NCBI GenBank assembly: GCA_022821985.1
Contig: JAJECP010000022.1
Coordinates: 47,290-111,289 of the forward strand
Direction of reading: 5' to 3'
DNA length: 64,000 bases
Origin: Acidimicrobiia bacterium
GTDB lineage: Bacteria; Actinomycetota; Acidimicrobiia; Acidimicrobiales; Poriferisodalaceae
The notes below the pieces were generated by a model. That model searched no databases, was not told where the DNA came from, and was given only the letters and a program-made list of their open reading frames with translations. Shown here piece by piece: positions 1 to 7,364 of this stretch (positions are counted from its first letter, which is position 1; each line of letters opens with the position of its first letter). The position numbers and the translations under genes are program-made.

Positions 1-786
1 GGGGCGCTGCTGCTCGCGGGCGGAACGCTGCTGGTGCTGTGGGCGATCACCCGGCTGCCGATGCTCCTGCGGGCAGGTGACGGGTTGCTGTCAGATCAAA
101 CGCTGATGCTGATGCTCGGCGGGGCGGTGGCCTGCTTCGTGCTGTTCGTGCTGTGGGAGCGCCGCGCTCCCGCCCCCTTCTTGGATCTCCGCCTGTTCCG
201 CCGGGCCAGCTTCACCTTGCCGCTGCTGTCGGCGCCGGCGAATCAGTTCGCGTACATGGGCGGCTTCATGGTGGTGCCCTGGGTTCTGCAGGAGCGATAC
301 GGCTTCTCCGTGGGCGTCGCCGCGATGCTCATGGTGCCCCGGCCTGGCGCCTTTGCCGTGGCATCACCGCTGGGGGGCACGCTGGTGACCAAGATCGGCG
401 CCCGGATCCCGATGTTCTTCGGCACCTCCGCGATGATCGGCTCGATGATCGCCTTCGCCCTGGGCGCCAAGCCCGTGGGCTGGGGCCTCGCGGCGATCAT
501 GGTGGGGCTGGTGCTGTCGGGTGTCTCCGCAGGCGTCGGCTCACCCGCCTACCAGGTGCTGGTCGCCAACTCGGTGGAAGACAAAGACCTCGGCATGGCC
601 AACGGCATGAACCAGACGGTGATGTGGATGGGCATCATCCTGGGGATCCAGTCGATGCTGGCCTTCACCGGTGAGGATCCCTCGCTGGGCCGGCTGCGCG
701 CGACGTTCCTGTTCGGTGCCGCCGTGGCGGCGATCGGCTTCGTGGCGCCCCTGTTCGCCACCCGGCGAGCCACCCGCCTGGCCTAG
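1..786 (+). CDS. MFS transporter, C-terminal half (5' partial)
   Basis: The frame is open from the first base and ends at TAG 784-786, so only the last 261 residues are present. They form about six hydrophobic segments separated by short charged loops, including a basic loop after residue 50 (LWERRAPAPFLDLRLF) typical of the DHA2 (14-TMS) drug-efflux branch of the major facilitator superfamily. The protein would sit in the cytoplasmic membrane and exchange a small molecule for protons; the substrate cannot be told. The gene converges on the hydrolase gene at 794 with only 7 bp between stops and no obvious terminator. The GTG at 34 is an internal codon, not the start. Confidence 0.85.
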   Translation, partial: GALLLAGGTLLVLWAITRLPMLLRAGDGLLSDQTLMLMLGGAVACFVLFVLWERRAPAPFLDLRLFRRASFTLPLLSAPANQFAYMGGFMVVPWVLQERYGFSVGVAAMLMVPRPGAFAVASPLGGTLVTKIGARIPMFFGTSAMIGSMIAFALGAKPVGWGLAAIMVGLVLSGVSAGVGSPAYQVLVANSVEDKDLGMANGMNQTVMWMGIILGIQSMLAFTGEDPSLGRLRATFLFGAAVAAIGFVAPLFATRRATRLA

Positions 787-793
787 CTGTGCG

Positions 794-1822
794 CTAGAGC
801 ACTGCCAGGAAGTCGAGCAGTTCGGCGTTGAGCTCGTCGGCGGCTTCCTGCTGGACCCAGTGGCCGATGCCGTCGAGGATCACCGACTTGTGCAGGTTGG
901 GCATGGTCTCGCCGAACTTGGCGATGGACCCGGCGCCCCATACGGTCGGGCCGTCGACCTCGCCGCCCACGAACAGGCTCGGCTGGGTGATGGCTGCGCC
1001 GTCGAAGGCGGCCATGTCCTCCCAGTCGCGGTCCACGTTGCGGTATCGGTTCAGGCCGCCCGACATGCCGGTGCGCGTGAACTCCGAGGTGTAGTAGCCA
1101 AAATCGGCCTCCGACATCCAGTGGGGCCAGGAGCCTGCTTCGGGCCAGATGAAGTTGTCCGACAGCTTGCCGCCGGGCGCGACGCCGAAGCCCCCGCCGG
1201 ATGAGTCGCCCGATGCCTGCCGGGCCCGCACGCCGTCGCCCGAGGCGGAGAAGTACATGCCCAGCAGCCAGTGGGGAAGGTCAACCTCCATCTCGGCCTC
1301 GGCACGGCCCGGCTCCTGGAAGTACTCGATGTAGAACTCCTTGTCGCCGCCCATCATGCGGAAGGCGGCGCTGGGCTTGAAATCGCTGCGGGCGTTGTAG
1401 GGCACGCTGACGAGGCCGAGCGCGGTGAAGATGTCGGGCCGCAGCAGGGCTGAGCTCCAAGCGATAGGTGCGCCCCAGTCGTGGCCCACGATGACGGCCG
1501 AGTCCTCGCCGAGGGTCCGCACCACGCCCACGTTGTCGGCAACGTGGCGGACCATGCGGTAGGCGTCGACTGCGGTAGGCGCCGACGAGCGGCCGTAACC
1601 GCGCACGTCGATCGCGACCGCCCGGTATCCGGCCGCAGCCACCGCGGGAAGCTGGTGGCGCCACGAGTACCACGACTCGGGAAAGCCATGGACGAACAGC
1701 ACCATCGGCCCCTCGCCCACCTCCGCCACGTGAATCCGCGTACCCAGCGCATCCACGTCGTAGTGCTTCACCCCGGACAGGTCAGGGGTGGATGTGCCAT
1801 TGCTCTCACTCATGGCCGACAT
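794..1822 (-). CDS. alpha/beta hydrolase, epoxide-hydrolase-like
   Basis: A 342-residue alpha/beta-fold hydrolase. Residues 43-50 carry the HGFPES oxyanion motif, the nucleophile Asp115 lies in GHDWG, and the catalytic His is in GIGHWVQQE near residue 324. Tyr residues in the lid (YYTSEF, then YRNVDRDW) match the ring-opening tyrosines of soluble epoxide hydrolases. The Asp nucleophile favours epoxide hydrolase or haloalkane dehalogenase over esterase, and the YRN motif favours the former. The likely reaction is epoxide to vicinal diol in the cytoplasm. ATG 1822 is used; a second ATG at 1813 is equally possible. Confidence 0.85.
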   Translation of the reverse strand: MSAMSESNGTSTPDLSGVKHYDVDALGTRIHVAEVGEGPMVLFVHGFPESWYSWRHQLPAVAAAGYRAVAIDVRGYGRSSAPTAVDAYRMVRHVADNVGVVRTLGEDSAVIVGHDWGAPIAWSSALLRPDIFTALGLVSVPYNARSDFKPSAAFRMMGGDKEFYIEYFQEPGRAEAEMEVDLPHWLLGMYFSASGDGVRARQASGDSSGGGFGVAPGGKLSDNFIWPEAGSWPHWMSEADFGYYTSEFTRTGMSGGLNRYRNVDRDWEDMAAFDGAAITQPSLFVGGEVDGPTVWGAGSIAKFGETMPNLHKSVILDGIGHWVQQEAADELNAELLDFLAVL

Positions 1823-1931
1823 TCTGGCCCCCGAATGCGTTGGTCGGCGCGTGGCAATCGAAACTGAGTTGCGTGAGATCGACGCGTTGCGCGAGGTTCA
1901 GCAGATGTGCGCTGGTCAATGTGCAGTGCTT

Positions 1932-1965
1932 GCAGAATGCGGGCAATGCTGGCAGAATGCGGGCA
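1932..1965 (+). promoter_or_regulatory. Tandem direct repeat upstream of vapB (possible operator)
   Basis: The 14-mer GCAGAATGCGGGCA occurs at 1932-1945 and again at 1952-1965, exactly 20 bp apart (about two helical turns), with similar bases around both copies. The second copy runs into the vapB start codon. VapBC operons are usually autorepressed by the VapB-VapC complex binding repeats in the promoter, so this is a reasonable operator candidate. The repeat is seen; the role is inferred. Confidence 0.45.
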
Positions 1966-2201
1966 TGGCTAAGCAGATCACCATCCGGAACGTGCCCGAT
2001 GACGTTTGCGACGAGCTCGCTGCTAGGGCTGCCGAGCAGCGCCAGTCGATGCAGGAATACCTGCGGGGGGAACTCGAGCACCTCGTTGCGAAGCCGTCGG
2101 TGGCGTCGTTGCTGGAGGAGATCCGACGGCGCAAGGAAGCTGCTGGCACTCGGGTCTCGGCCGCCACGATCCTCGCGGCACGCGACGCAGACAGGAAGTG
2201 A
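1965..2201 (+). CDS. VapB/FitA-type ribbon-helix-helix antitoxin
   Basis: A 78-residue protein beginning MAKQITIRNVPDDV, the beta-strand and first helix of a ribbon-helix-helix DNA-binding domain of the FitA/VapB type. It is followed by helix AEQRQSMQEYLRGELE and an extended charged C-terminus that would wrap around the toxin. The ATG at 1965 is chosen because the RHH domain begins there; the longer upstream frame has no recognisable content. It overlaps the downstream toxin gene in a GTGA (2198-2201), the usual translational coupling of antitoxin and toxin. It should neutralise the VapC RNase and repress its own operon, possibly through the repeats at 1932-1965. Confidence 0.85.
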   Translation: MAKQITIRNVPDDVCDELAARAAEQRQSMQEYLRGELEHLVAKPSVASLLEEIRRRKEAAGTRVSAATILAARDADRK

Positions 2202-2620
2202 GCGAAGTGGGCGCAGTCATTGATGCTTCGACTCTGTTGGCTGCGCTCATCGACGACGGCGATGACGGCCGGTGGGCGCTTGAGCAGCTCGCACAGAAAC
2301 CGATGGCCGCACCTGAGCTGCTGCCCGCCGAGTCGTCGAACATCCTGCGCCGTCTGGAACTCTCGCACGAGATAACACGACTCGAAGCAACGGCATCCCA
2401 GCGTGAGCTCACCCGATTCGGCCTCGACCTCTACCCGTTTGGCCCGTTCGCCGATCGCGTCTGGGAGCTTCGCTTCAATTTCACCGCCTACGACGCGTGG
2501 TACGTCGCCCTCGCGGAGAGGCTCGACTGGCCCCTCGTCACGCTCGACCGCAAGGCAGCAAGAGCCAGCGGATCGCGCTGCGAATTCCGGGTCCCGCCGT
2601 GGCCCGAACCGGCTGCCTGA
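2198..2620 (+). CDS. VapC-type PIN-domain toxin RNase
   Basis: A 140-residue PIN-domain protein. The acidic metal-binding residues expected for this family are present: Asp9 in AVIDAST, Glu45 in LPAESSN, Asp99 in TAYDAWYVALAE and Asp117 in TLDRK. PIN toxins cut RNA (tRNA or rRNA in well-studied VapCs) and are held inactive by the partner VapB. The GTG start overlaps the vapB stop by 4 nt. The pair is complete and shows no sign of decay. The target RNA is unknown. Confidence 0.9.
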   Translation: MSEVGAVIDASTLLAALIDDGDDGRWALEQLAQKPMAAPELLPAESSNILRRLELSHEITRLEATASQRELTRFGLDLYPFGPFADRVWELRFNFTAYDAWYVALAERLDWPLVTLDRKAARASGSRCEFRVPPWPEPAA

Positions 2621-2715
2621 CAGCGGAAGCTGGGAGGCCCCGTTTCCAACCGGCTTGCACGACCCGGGCGCAGCGCGTTCGCGACTTGTCACACCCCAGC
2701 GCGAGGCTGGCGACC

Positions 2716-3099
2716 ATGGGCAGGCAACTGACTGAACTCATCGAGGCTGCGCCGTGGCGCGAGGCCGTGACCTATCGGGACACGTGGCCGCACGAGTACG
2801 TGCTGAGCGAGAAGGACGACCAGCGGGACCTGCTCGCGGCGGTCTGCGCCCGGTTCCACGCCGGCGAGGGCGTCACGGGGCGCTTCTTCCGCATGTCGAA
2901 TACGTACCTGTTCGTCGGCGATCACAAGTACTGGCTGATGACCGACTACCGCAAGATCAGCCCGCTCGCCGGCGAAGACAACTACGTCATCAACCGAGCC
3001 CGCCTGTACCGCGACCGGCGAGACTTCGTGATCCAGCCCGGCGACACCGGCCGCCACGACGACTACCCGACATCGCCGGCGACGCAGCCCATCGACTGA
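2716..3099 (+). CDS. Uncharacterised 127-residue protein
   Basis: I do not recognise the family. The protein is soluble, rich in aromatic and charged residues (WREAVTYRDTWPHEYVL, YWLMTDYRK, NYVINRARLYRDRRDFVI), with no signal peptide or membrane segment. ATG 2716 is preceded by GCGAGGCTGGCGACC, a weak ribosome site; the frame is open further upstream but that part is low-complexity Pro/Arg-rich and probably non-coding. It lies between VapBC and a PD-(D/E)XK gene, in the same direction, and its 3' end is partly duplicated downstream (see 3090-3179). Confidence 0.6.
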   Translation: MGRQLTELIEAAPWREAVTYRDTWPHEYVLSEKDDQRDLLAAVCARFHAGEGVTGRFFRMSNTYLFVGDHKYWLMTDYRKISPLAGEDNYVINRARLYRDRRDFVIQPGDTGRHDDYPTSPATQPID

Positions 3100-3179
3100 G
3101 AGAGAACGTCGCACTGCACTGCGCTAATGAATACTTGCGCGAAATAGATTCTGCGGCACCGCTCATCGACTGAGAGAGA
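3090..3179 (+). repeat. 16-bp direct repeat at the 3' end of the preceding gene
   Basis: CATCGACTGAGAGAGA occurs at 3090-3105 and 3164-3179, 74 bp apart. The first copy contains the last codons and TGA stop of the gene ending at 3099. The second supplies the GAGAGAG ribosome-binding site of the gene starting at 3188. It looks like a small local duplication. Confidence 0.8.
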
Positions 3180-3187
3180 GCATCACC

Positions 3188-4282
3188 GTGGAAGACGATC
3201 ACTCGCTGCTGGCGCACCTAGTTTCCAAACTGACTCCCCAGGTGGAAGACGCCGCGACCGATGCGCTCGCATACATCCTGAACCAGTCGGAGTTGTGCCG
3301 AGCGGCGCTTGGCTCACTCGTGAGCGAGAGCGGACATCAGATGCGGTCCATGCACCGGGCAAGTACCCAGGTGACCGTCTTCGATGGGGGACGGCTAGAT
3401 CTCGTCGGCTACGACGCCGACGGCGCGATTCGGCTGATCATTGAATCGAAGTTCTGGGCAGCGTTGCTGAGCGGCCAGGCAAGCGGATATGTCAAGCACC
3501 TGGCAGCCGACAAAGCCGGCGCGACCTTGTTGTTCGTAGCACCCGAGGTTCGACGTGAGACGCTCTGGGCCAAGATCAGAGGGCAATTCGACGATGCACC
3601 AGATCTGAGTCTCGGGTCGGATCGCGCCGTCGGCCCGTTGAAGGTGGCGGATGTCAGCGACTCCCAGCGGACCGATGCCCAATGGCGCGTGGCGCTAACC
3701 AGTTGGTACGCGCTGCTCAACCACCTTGAGCCCGTTGATTTGTCGATGACGTCCAACATTCGGCAGCTGAGGAGCCTGGCGAACGCCGAGGATGACAAGG
3801 CGATCGCGCCCCTGCACGCAGAGGACTTCAATCCGGCAATACCTCGCCGACACTTGGATTTCTGCCGGATCGTCGATGACGTCGTGGATGCGCACGGTCG
3901 ACGGCAAGGCTGGATGACGACGGAGGGGCTGAGGGCGACGCCTCAATACGACGGTTATCTGCGGTTCTTCAGGTTCTGCACAAGCGACGGCAGTCTCCGG
4001 TCATCAGATCTTGCGCTGTACTTCAGCTGCCACCAGTGGGCGAAGACGAGTACCACTCCACTCTGGCTGCGGGTCTGGCGCAACAGGGACAAGGAAATCG
4101 ACGCCATTCGCAGTGCAGAACCCGAAGTCGAACACTCCTGGACCCCAGGCGATCACCTATGGATAGCGCTGCGGTTGCTGACCGGTATCGAGTACGCCGA
4201 TGTTCTCGAAGACGTCGTTGAACAGGTGGAGCGTGTCCGCGACATCATTATTCAGGCTCTTGAGAGCGGCGAGACGAGCTAG
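3188..4282 (+). CDS. PD-(D/E)XK nuclease-superfamily protein
   Basis: A 364-residue soluble protein whose N-terminal third fits a PD-(D/E)XK nuclease core: Asp71 in GRLDLVGYD followed after a beta-turn by Glu86-Ser-Lys88 in LIIESKFW, with a helix rich in Glu/Asp before it. The strand TLLFVAPEV near residue 115 would be the next core strand. The C-terminal half is helical and rich in Trp (LWLRVWRNRD) and not recognised. Stand-alone proteins of this kind are common in defence islands, and here it follows a toxin-antitoxin pair; nuclease activity is inferred. The GTG start has a strong GAGAGAG site 8 nt upstream. Confidence 0.65.
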   Translation: MEDDHSLLAHLVSKLTPQVEDAATDALAYILNQSELCRAALGSLVSESGHQMRSMHRASTQVTVFDGGRLDLVGYDADGAIRLIIESKFWAALLSGQASGYVKHLAADKAGATLLFVAPEVRRETLWAKIRGQFDDAPDLSLGSDRAVGPLKVADVSDSQRTDAQWRVALTSWYALLNHLEPVDLSMTSNIRQLRSLANAEDDKAIAPLHAEDFNPAIPRRHLDFCRIVDDVVDAHGRRQGWMTTEGLRATPQYDGYLRFFRFCTSDGSLRSSDLALYFSCHQWAKTSTTPLWLRVWRNRDKEIDAIRSAEPEVEHSWTPGDHLWIALRLLTGIEYADVLEDVVEQVERVRDIIIQALESGETS

Positions 4283-4394
4283 CTGGCTGTTGGCGCAGGT
4301 GAGGAAGCCGGGAGAGCCGATCAGGCTGCCGGGTCCGTAACTGACCCGGACTAGTCCCGCTGCGGGCTTCATCGTCGTCGGCAAGGATGGCGGG

Positions 4395-5177
4395 ATGAGT
4401 TTGTTGTCGTTTGAGCTGCCTTCGTTGGAGACGATTGAGCTGGAGCCTGATGGGGAGACGCTTCGGGTTTGGTTGAACCGGCCGGAGTCGCGCAATGCGC
4501 ACAACCAGCTGATGATCCGCGAGGTGGGGGATCTGTTTCTGGCGTTGAACGGGCAGACACAGTTTCGGGTGGTGGTGCTCGGTGGGCGGGGGAAGTCGTT
4601 CTGCGCCGGTGCTGATCGCAAGGAGCAGCCACCGTCGGCCGCGAACGACCGCGAGGCCCGTTACATCAACCAGCTGGGCCGACGGGCGGCTCGGGCCATC
4701 GAGGATTGCGAAGCGGTCACGATCGCTCGGGTGCACGGGCATGCCATCGGTGGCGGGTGCTGCTTTGCTACGAGCTGCGACTTCCGCATCAGCGAGGCCG
4801 ACGCGTTGTGGTACGTGCCCGAGGTGGAGCTGGGTGTGCCGTTGCCGTGGGGTGCCACGCCCCGGCTGATCGCAGAACTGGGCATGTCACGTGCGCGCCA
4901 GTTCGTGATGACCAGCGAGCGCATCGACGGGCGGCGGGCCGCCGAGTGGGGATTGGCGCATGAGGTGTGCGAGGGCGATGACGAGCTGGATGCGGCCGTC
5001 GTCCGCTGGGTTGCACGCTTGCTGGATCTGCCCTCACTGTCGGTGCAGATGGCCAAGCATCAGTTGCGGGGTTACGCCCAGATCACCCGGTTGGGCGACC
5101 TCTCCGAGTTCGACGGCGACGCCTCCGCCAGGTCAATCACCAGCGAGGACGCCAAAGCCCGCTTCGGCACGTTCTAG
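4395..5177 (+). CDS. Enoyl-CoA hydratase/isomerase (crotonase) family protein
   Basis: A 260-residue crotonase-fold enzyme. The first oxyanion-hole segment is GGRGKSFCAGADRKE (near residues 61-75), the second is HGHAIGGGCCFATSCDFRIS (near 115-134), and PEVELGVPLPWG carries one of the usual catalytic glutamates. Members hydrate, isomerise or cleave acyl-CoA thioesters in the cytoplasm; which reaction applies here is not clear. ATG 4395 is preceded by GGATGGCGGG. It converges on the CMD gene at 5242. Confidence 0.85.
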   Translation: MSLLSFELPSLETIELEPDGETLRVWLNRPESRNAHNQLMIREVGDLFLALNGQTQFRVVVLGGRGKSFCAGADRKEQPPSAANDREARYINQLGRRAARAIEDCEAVTIARVHGHAIGGGCCFATSCDFRISEADALWYVPEVELGVPLPWGATPRLIAELGMSRARQFVMTSERIDGRRAAEWGLAHEVCEGDDELDAAVVRWVARLLDLPSLSVQMAKHQLRGYAQITRLGDLSEFDGDASARSITSEDAKARFGTF

Positions 5178-5259
5178 CTGCGGGCGTCGATCACGACGAT
5201 CCCGTCGCAGCGCCAGCTGTGGGCATGAGATTTGTGCAGCGTTAGCTGCGAGCGTCGAT
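5175..5259 (+). repeat. Imperfect 17-bp direct repeat between convergent gene ends
   Basis: TAGCTGCGGGCGTCGAT at 5175-5191 and TAGCTGCGAGCGTCGAT at 5243-5259 differ at one base. On the minus strand the second copy encodes the last residues (IDARS, stop) of the CMD protein. The first copy would encode the same residues followed by TAG, so it looks like a remnant of a duplicated gene end. Confidence 0.75.
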
Positions 5260-6072
5260 TTTGCCGTAGGCCTTCTTCATTGCTTGATAGCCCTCGACGG
5301 CGCGGGGGATGCCGCCGTAGATGGTCATCTGCACCATGATCTCTTCGATCTCGGTGCGTGTCAGCCCGTGGTTGAGGCCCGCCGGCACGTGGAACGCCAG
5401 CTCGTCGGTGCGGCTCAGCACAGTCAGGATCGCGATGACCACGATGCTGCGGTCTCGCCGAGACAGCTCGTCCCGTGACCAGAGGTCTCCGAAAGCCCAG
5501 TGATAGGCGATGCGCCCGACCTCGCCGAGGTGCTCGACAAGGCGTGCCATGTCCTCGGAAGGATCACCCGACGCGCGGCCGGCCGTGAGCGTGCTGCGTA
5601 CCTCGGCCGCGCGGCGCTCCCGCTCATCGTCATCGAGCTCAGCGGCGCCCGAACGCTCAGGCAGCCGATCGACCTCGTCGAGTGTGCGGAACCGTTCGTC
5701 GACCACCCGGGATGCCGCCATTGCCATCGGGAAGCCGGCGTAGGCGGCCACCTGGATCAGGACCTCTTCGATCTCAGTGCGCGTCAGGCCGTGGTTCAGG
5801 CCGACCTCCGTGTGCAGAGACAGCTCCTCGCTTGAACCGATCGTGGCGAGCACCGTAATCACGATCAGGCTGCGGTCACGGCGCGACAGCTCGGGCCGCG
5901 ACCACACGTCGCCCATCACCACGTCGAAGGCAAACGTGCCCAGAGCGCCGAGGCGCCGGGTCATCGACCGCTGCGCTCGCTCGGGGTCGACTTCCCCGTT
6001 GGTGAATCGCTCGTACACCTCGAATGCCGCCGCCCGTCGTTCGGCGTGCGTGCGTGATCCGGTTGTCGACAT
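5242..6072 (-). CDS. Duplicated carboxymuconolactone-decarboxylase (CMD) domain protein
   Basis: 276 residues made of two CMD domains, roughly 30-125 and 165-265. Each has the pattern LSRRDRSLIVI...ELSLHTEVGLNHGLTRTEIEEVLIQVAAYAGFP; in the second half it reads FHVPAGLNHGLTRTEIEEIMVQMTIYGGIP. There is no CXXC, so it is not an AhpD-type peroxidase partner but resembles gamma-carboxymuconolactone decarboxylase (PcaC) relatives, which act on aromatic breakdown products. The internal duplication gives in one chain what PcaC builds from two subunits. ATG 6072 is chosen for its GGGAG site; an in-frame ATG at 6120 has none. Confidence 0.85.
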   Translation of the reverse strand: MSTTGSRTHAERRAAAFEVYERFTNGEVDPERAQRSMTRRLGALGTFAFDVVMGDVWSRPELSRRDRSLIVITVLATIGSSEELSLHTEVGLNHGLTRTEIEEVLIQVAAYAGFPMAMAASRVVDERFRTLDEVDRLPERSGAAELDDDERERRAAEVRSTLTAGRASGDPSEDMARLVEHLGEVGRIAYHWAFGDLWSRDELSRRDRSIVVIAILTVLSRTDELAFHVPAGLNHGLTRTEIEEIMVQMTIYGGIPRAVEGYQAMKKAYGKIDARS

Positions 6073-6199
6073 CGTCGTCTCCCTGCGCCTGATCGTCTTC
6101 GTGCCAGCGCTCGTCATCATCGCCGCGATCGCGCCCGTCGTGCCTGACTTGCGGAAATTCGGCAGCCGGCCCGCTGTTCGAAGTGAGCCGATCGCGCTA

Positions 6200-6964
6200 C
6201 TAGAGCTCGCCGGGCTCTTTACCGGGCAGGTACGTCACCGGCAGGTTCGTGAGGCGCCGCACCCGTGACGGCAGGTCGGCGCCGACCAGTCGTGAGGCCC
6301 CTGCCGGCAGGGTCGACAGGATGATGCCGTCGAAGCTGGAGCGTGACAGCACCGCCTGGATCGCCCGCAGCGGATCAGGGTCGCCGAGCTCACCGGTCGC
6401 GGCGTAGGACGCGGCTGCGATCTTCGCAAGCTGGGCGTCGAGACGCTTCTGTGCCTGCTCCATGCCCAACGTGTCGGGCCCCAGGTAGTCCGCGGCGGGC
6501 ACGTGCTCGGACGGGATCCCCGTCACGGGGTCGGCTGCGAGCATCGAGAGCCGGCGCGCCCGCGCATAGCTCTTCGAATGCGTCATCGGCACCAGCAGGT
6601 GGAACTCGCACGGGCCGTGGGAATTCAGCCGATCGATCTCGGCAACGACCTCGCCGGTGCCCAGCGTCTGGTTGGCCACGATGAGCCAGCGCGTCACCTC
6701 CACATCGGGCGCGCCCGGCGTCAGGCCAGGCCGCATCCTGTCGACGCGGAACGCCACCCGCAGCTTGATGCGGTAGAGGGCGATCTCGCCTTCCACGATC
6801 ATCACGTCGCGCTCTTCGACGTGGGCCACCGACAGATCGCGGATCGTCTTGGTGGCCTCGGCAACTCCTCGACGTGCCGCATCCTCCCAAGAAATCCGGC
6901 TTGCCGCGACCAGCGTGATGACCTTCTCGACAGCGTTGCGGTTGCGCTGAGGTGATTCGTTCAA
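6200..6964 (-). CDS. Dodecin domain fused to a second alpha/beta (UspA-like?) domain
   Basis: Residues about 10-75 form a dodecin domain (VEKVITLVAAS, SWEDAARRGVAEATKTIRDL, then strands to RIKLRVAFRV). After a short linker comes a 165-residue part starting with strand VTRWLIVANQTLG. It contains helix VVAEIDRLN, strand CEFHLLVPM and, near the end, SSFDGIILSTLP. This strand/helix order resembles universal-stress-protein domains, though no clear ATP loop is visible. Dodecins are small flavin/CoA-binding rings, so this would display a second domain on that ring. The start is taken as TTG 6964, since no ATG or GTG lies close to the dodecin domain. The dodecin gene at 7085 is divergent. Confidence 0.6.
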   Translation of the reverse strand: MNESPQRNRNAVEKVITLVAASRISWEDAARRGVAEATKTIRDLSVAHVEERDVMIVEGEIALYRIKLRVAFRVDRMRPGLTPGAPDVEVTRWLIVANQTLGTGEVVAEIDRLNSHGPCEFHLLVPMTHSKSYARARRLSMLAADPVTGIPSEHVPAADYLGPDTLGMEQAQKRLDAQLAKIAAASYAATGELGDPDPLRAIQAVLSRSSFDGIILSTLPAGASRLVGADLPSRVRRLTNLPVTYLPGKEPGEL

Positions 6965-7084
6965 GGTGCCGACCTGTTCGGTGTGGGGCTCGTTCCTGCG
7001 AGCGATCCAGTGTGCTCCGGTGGGGCAGACTGTAGGGCACACCACGTTCGTGCGGCACACAGCGCGCCGCCGGGGGAGAATCCA

Positions 7085-7294
7085 ATGAGCAGCGTCTACA
7101 ACGTGATCGAGCTGATCGGCACCAGCGAGGAGTCGTGGGAGAAGGCGACGCAGAACGCCATCACCGAGGCCTCGAAGACCCTGCGAGATCTGCGGGTAGC
7201 CGAGGTTGTCGAGCAGGACGTCGTGATCGAGGGCGGCGCGATCGCAGCCTTCCGTACCAAGGTGCGGCTGTCGTTCAAGCACGAGTCGCCTTGA
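7085..7294 (+). CDS. Dodecin family protein
   Basis: 69 residues, normal dodecin length, with SVYNVIELIGTSEESWEKATQNAI and the closing strands FRTKVRLSFKHE. Dodecins form hollow dodecamers that store flavin and, in actinobacteria, CoA. The usual Trp that stacks on the flavin (in a LRW or LDW context) is replaced here: the sequence reads LRVAEV. ATG 7085 has a GGGGGAG site upstream. It shares a 120-bp divergent promoter region with the dodecin-fusion gene that ends at 6200. Confidence 0.9.
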   Translation: MSSVYNVIELIGTSEESWEKATQNAITEASKTLRDLRVAEVVEQDVVIEGGAIAAFRTKVRLSFKHESP

Positions 7295-7364
7295 GCCGCC
7301 GCAGCGCTAGCGGGCGGTCATCAGGCACGCCCGGGAACCGAGCCCGCGAAGGCCGCACGCTTCG

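Noticed and set aside
6200..7282. A 360-residue version of the dodecin fusion starting at GTG 7282
   Set aside because: The upstream part is antisense to the free dodecin and Arg/Leu-rich, and contributes no recognisable domain.
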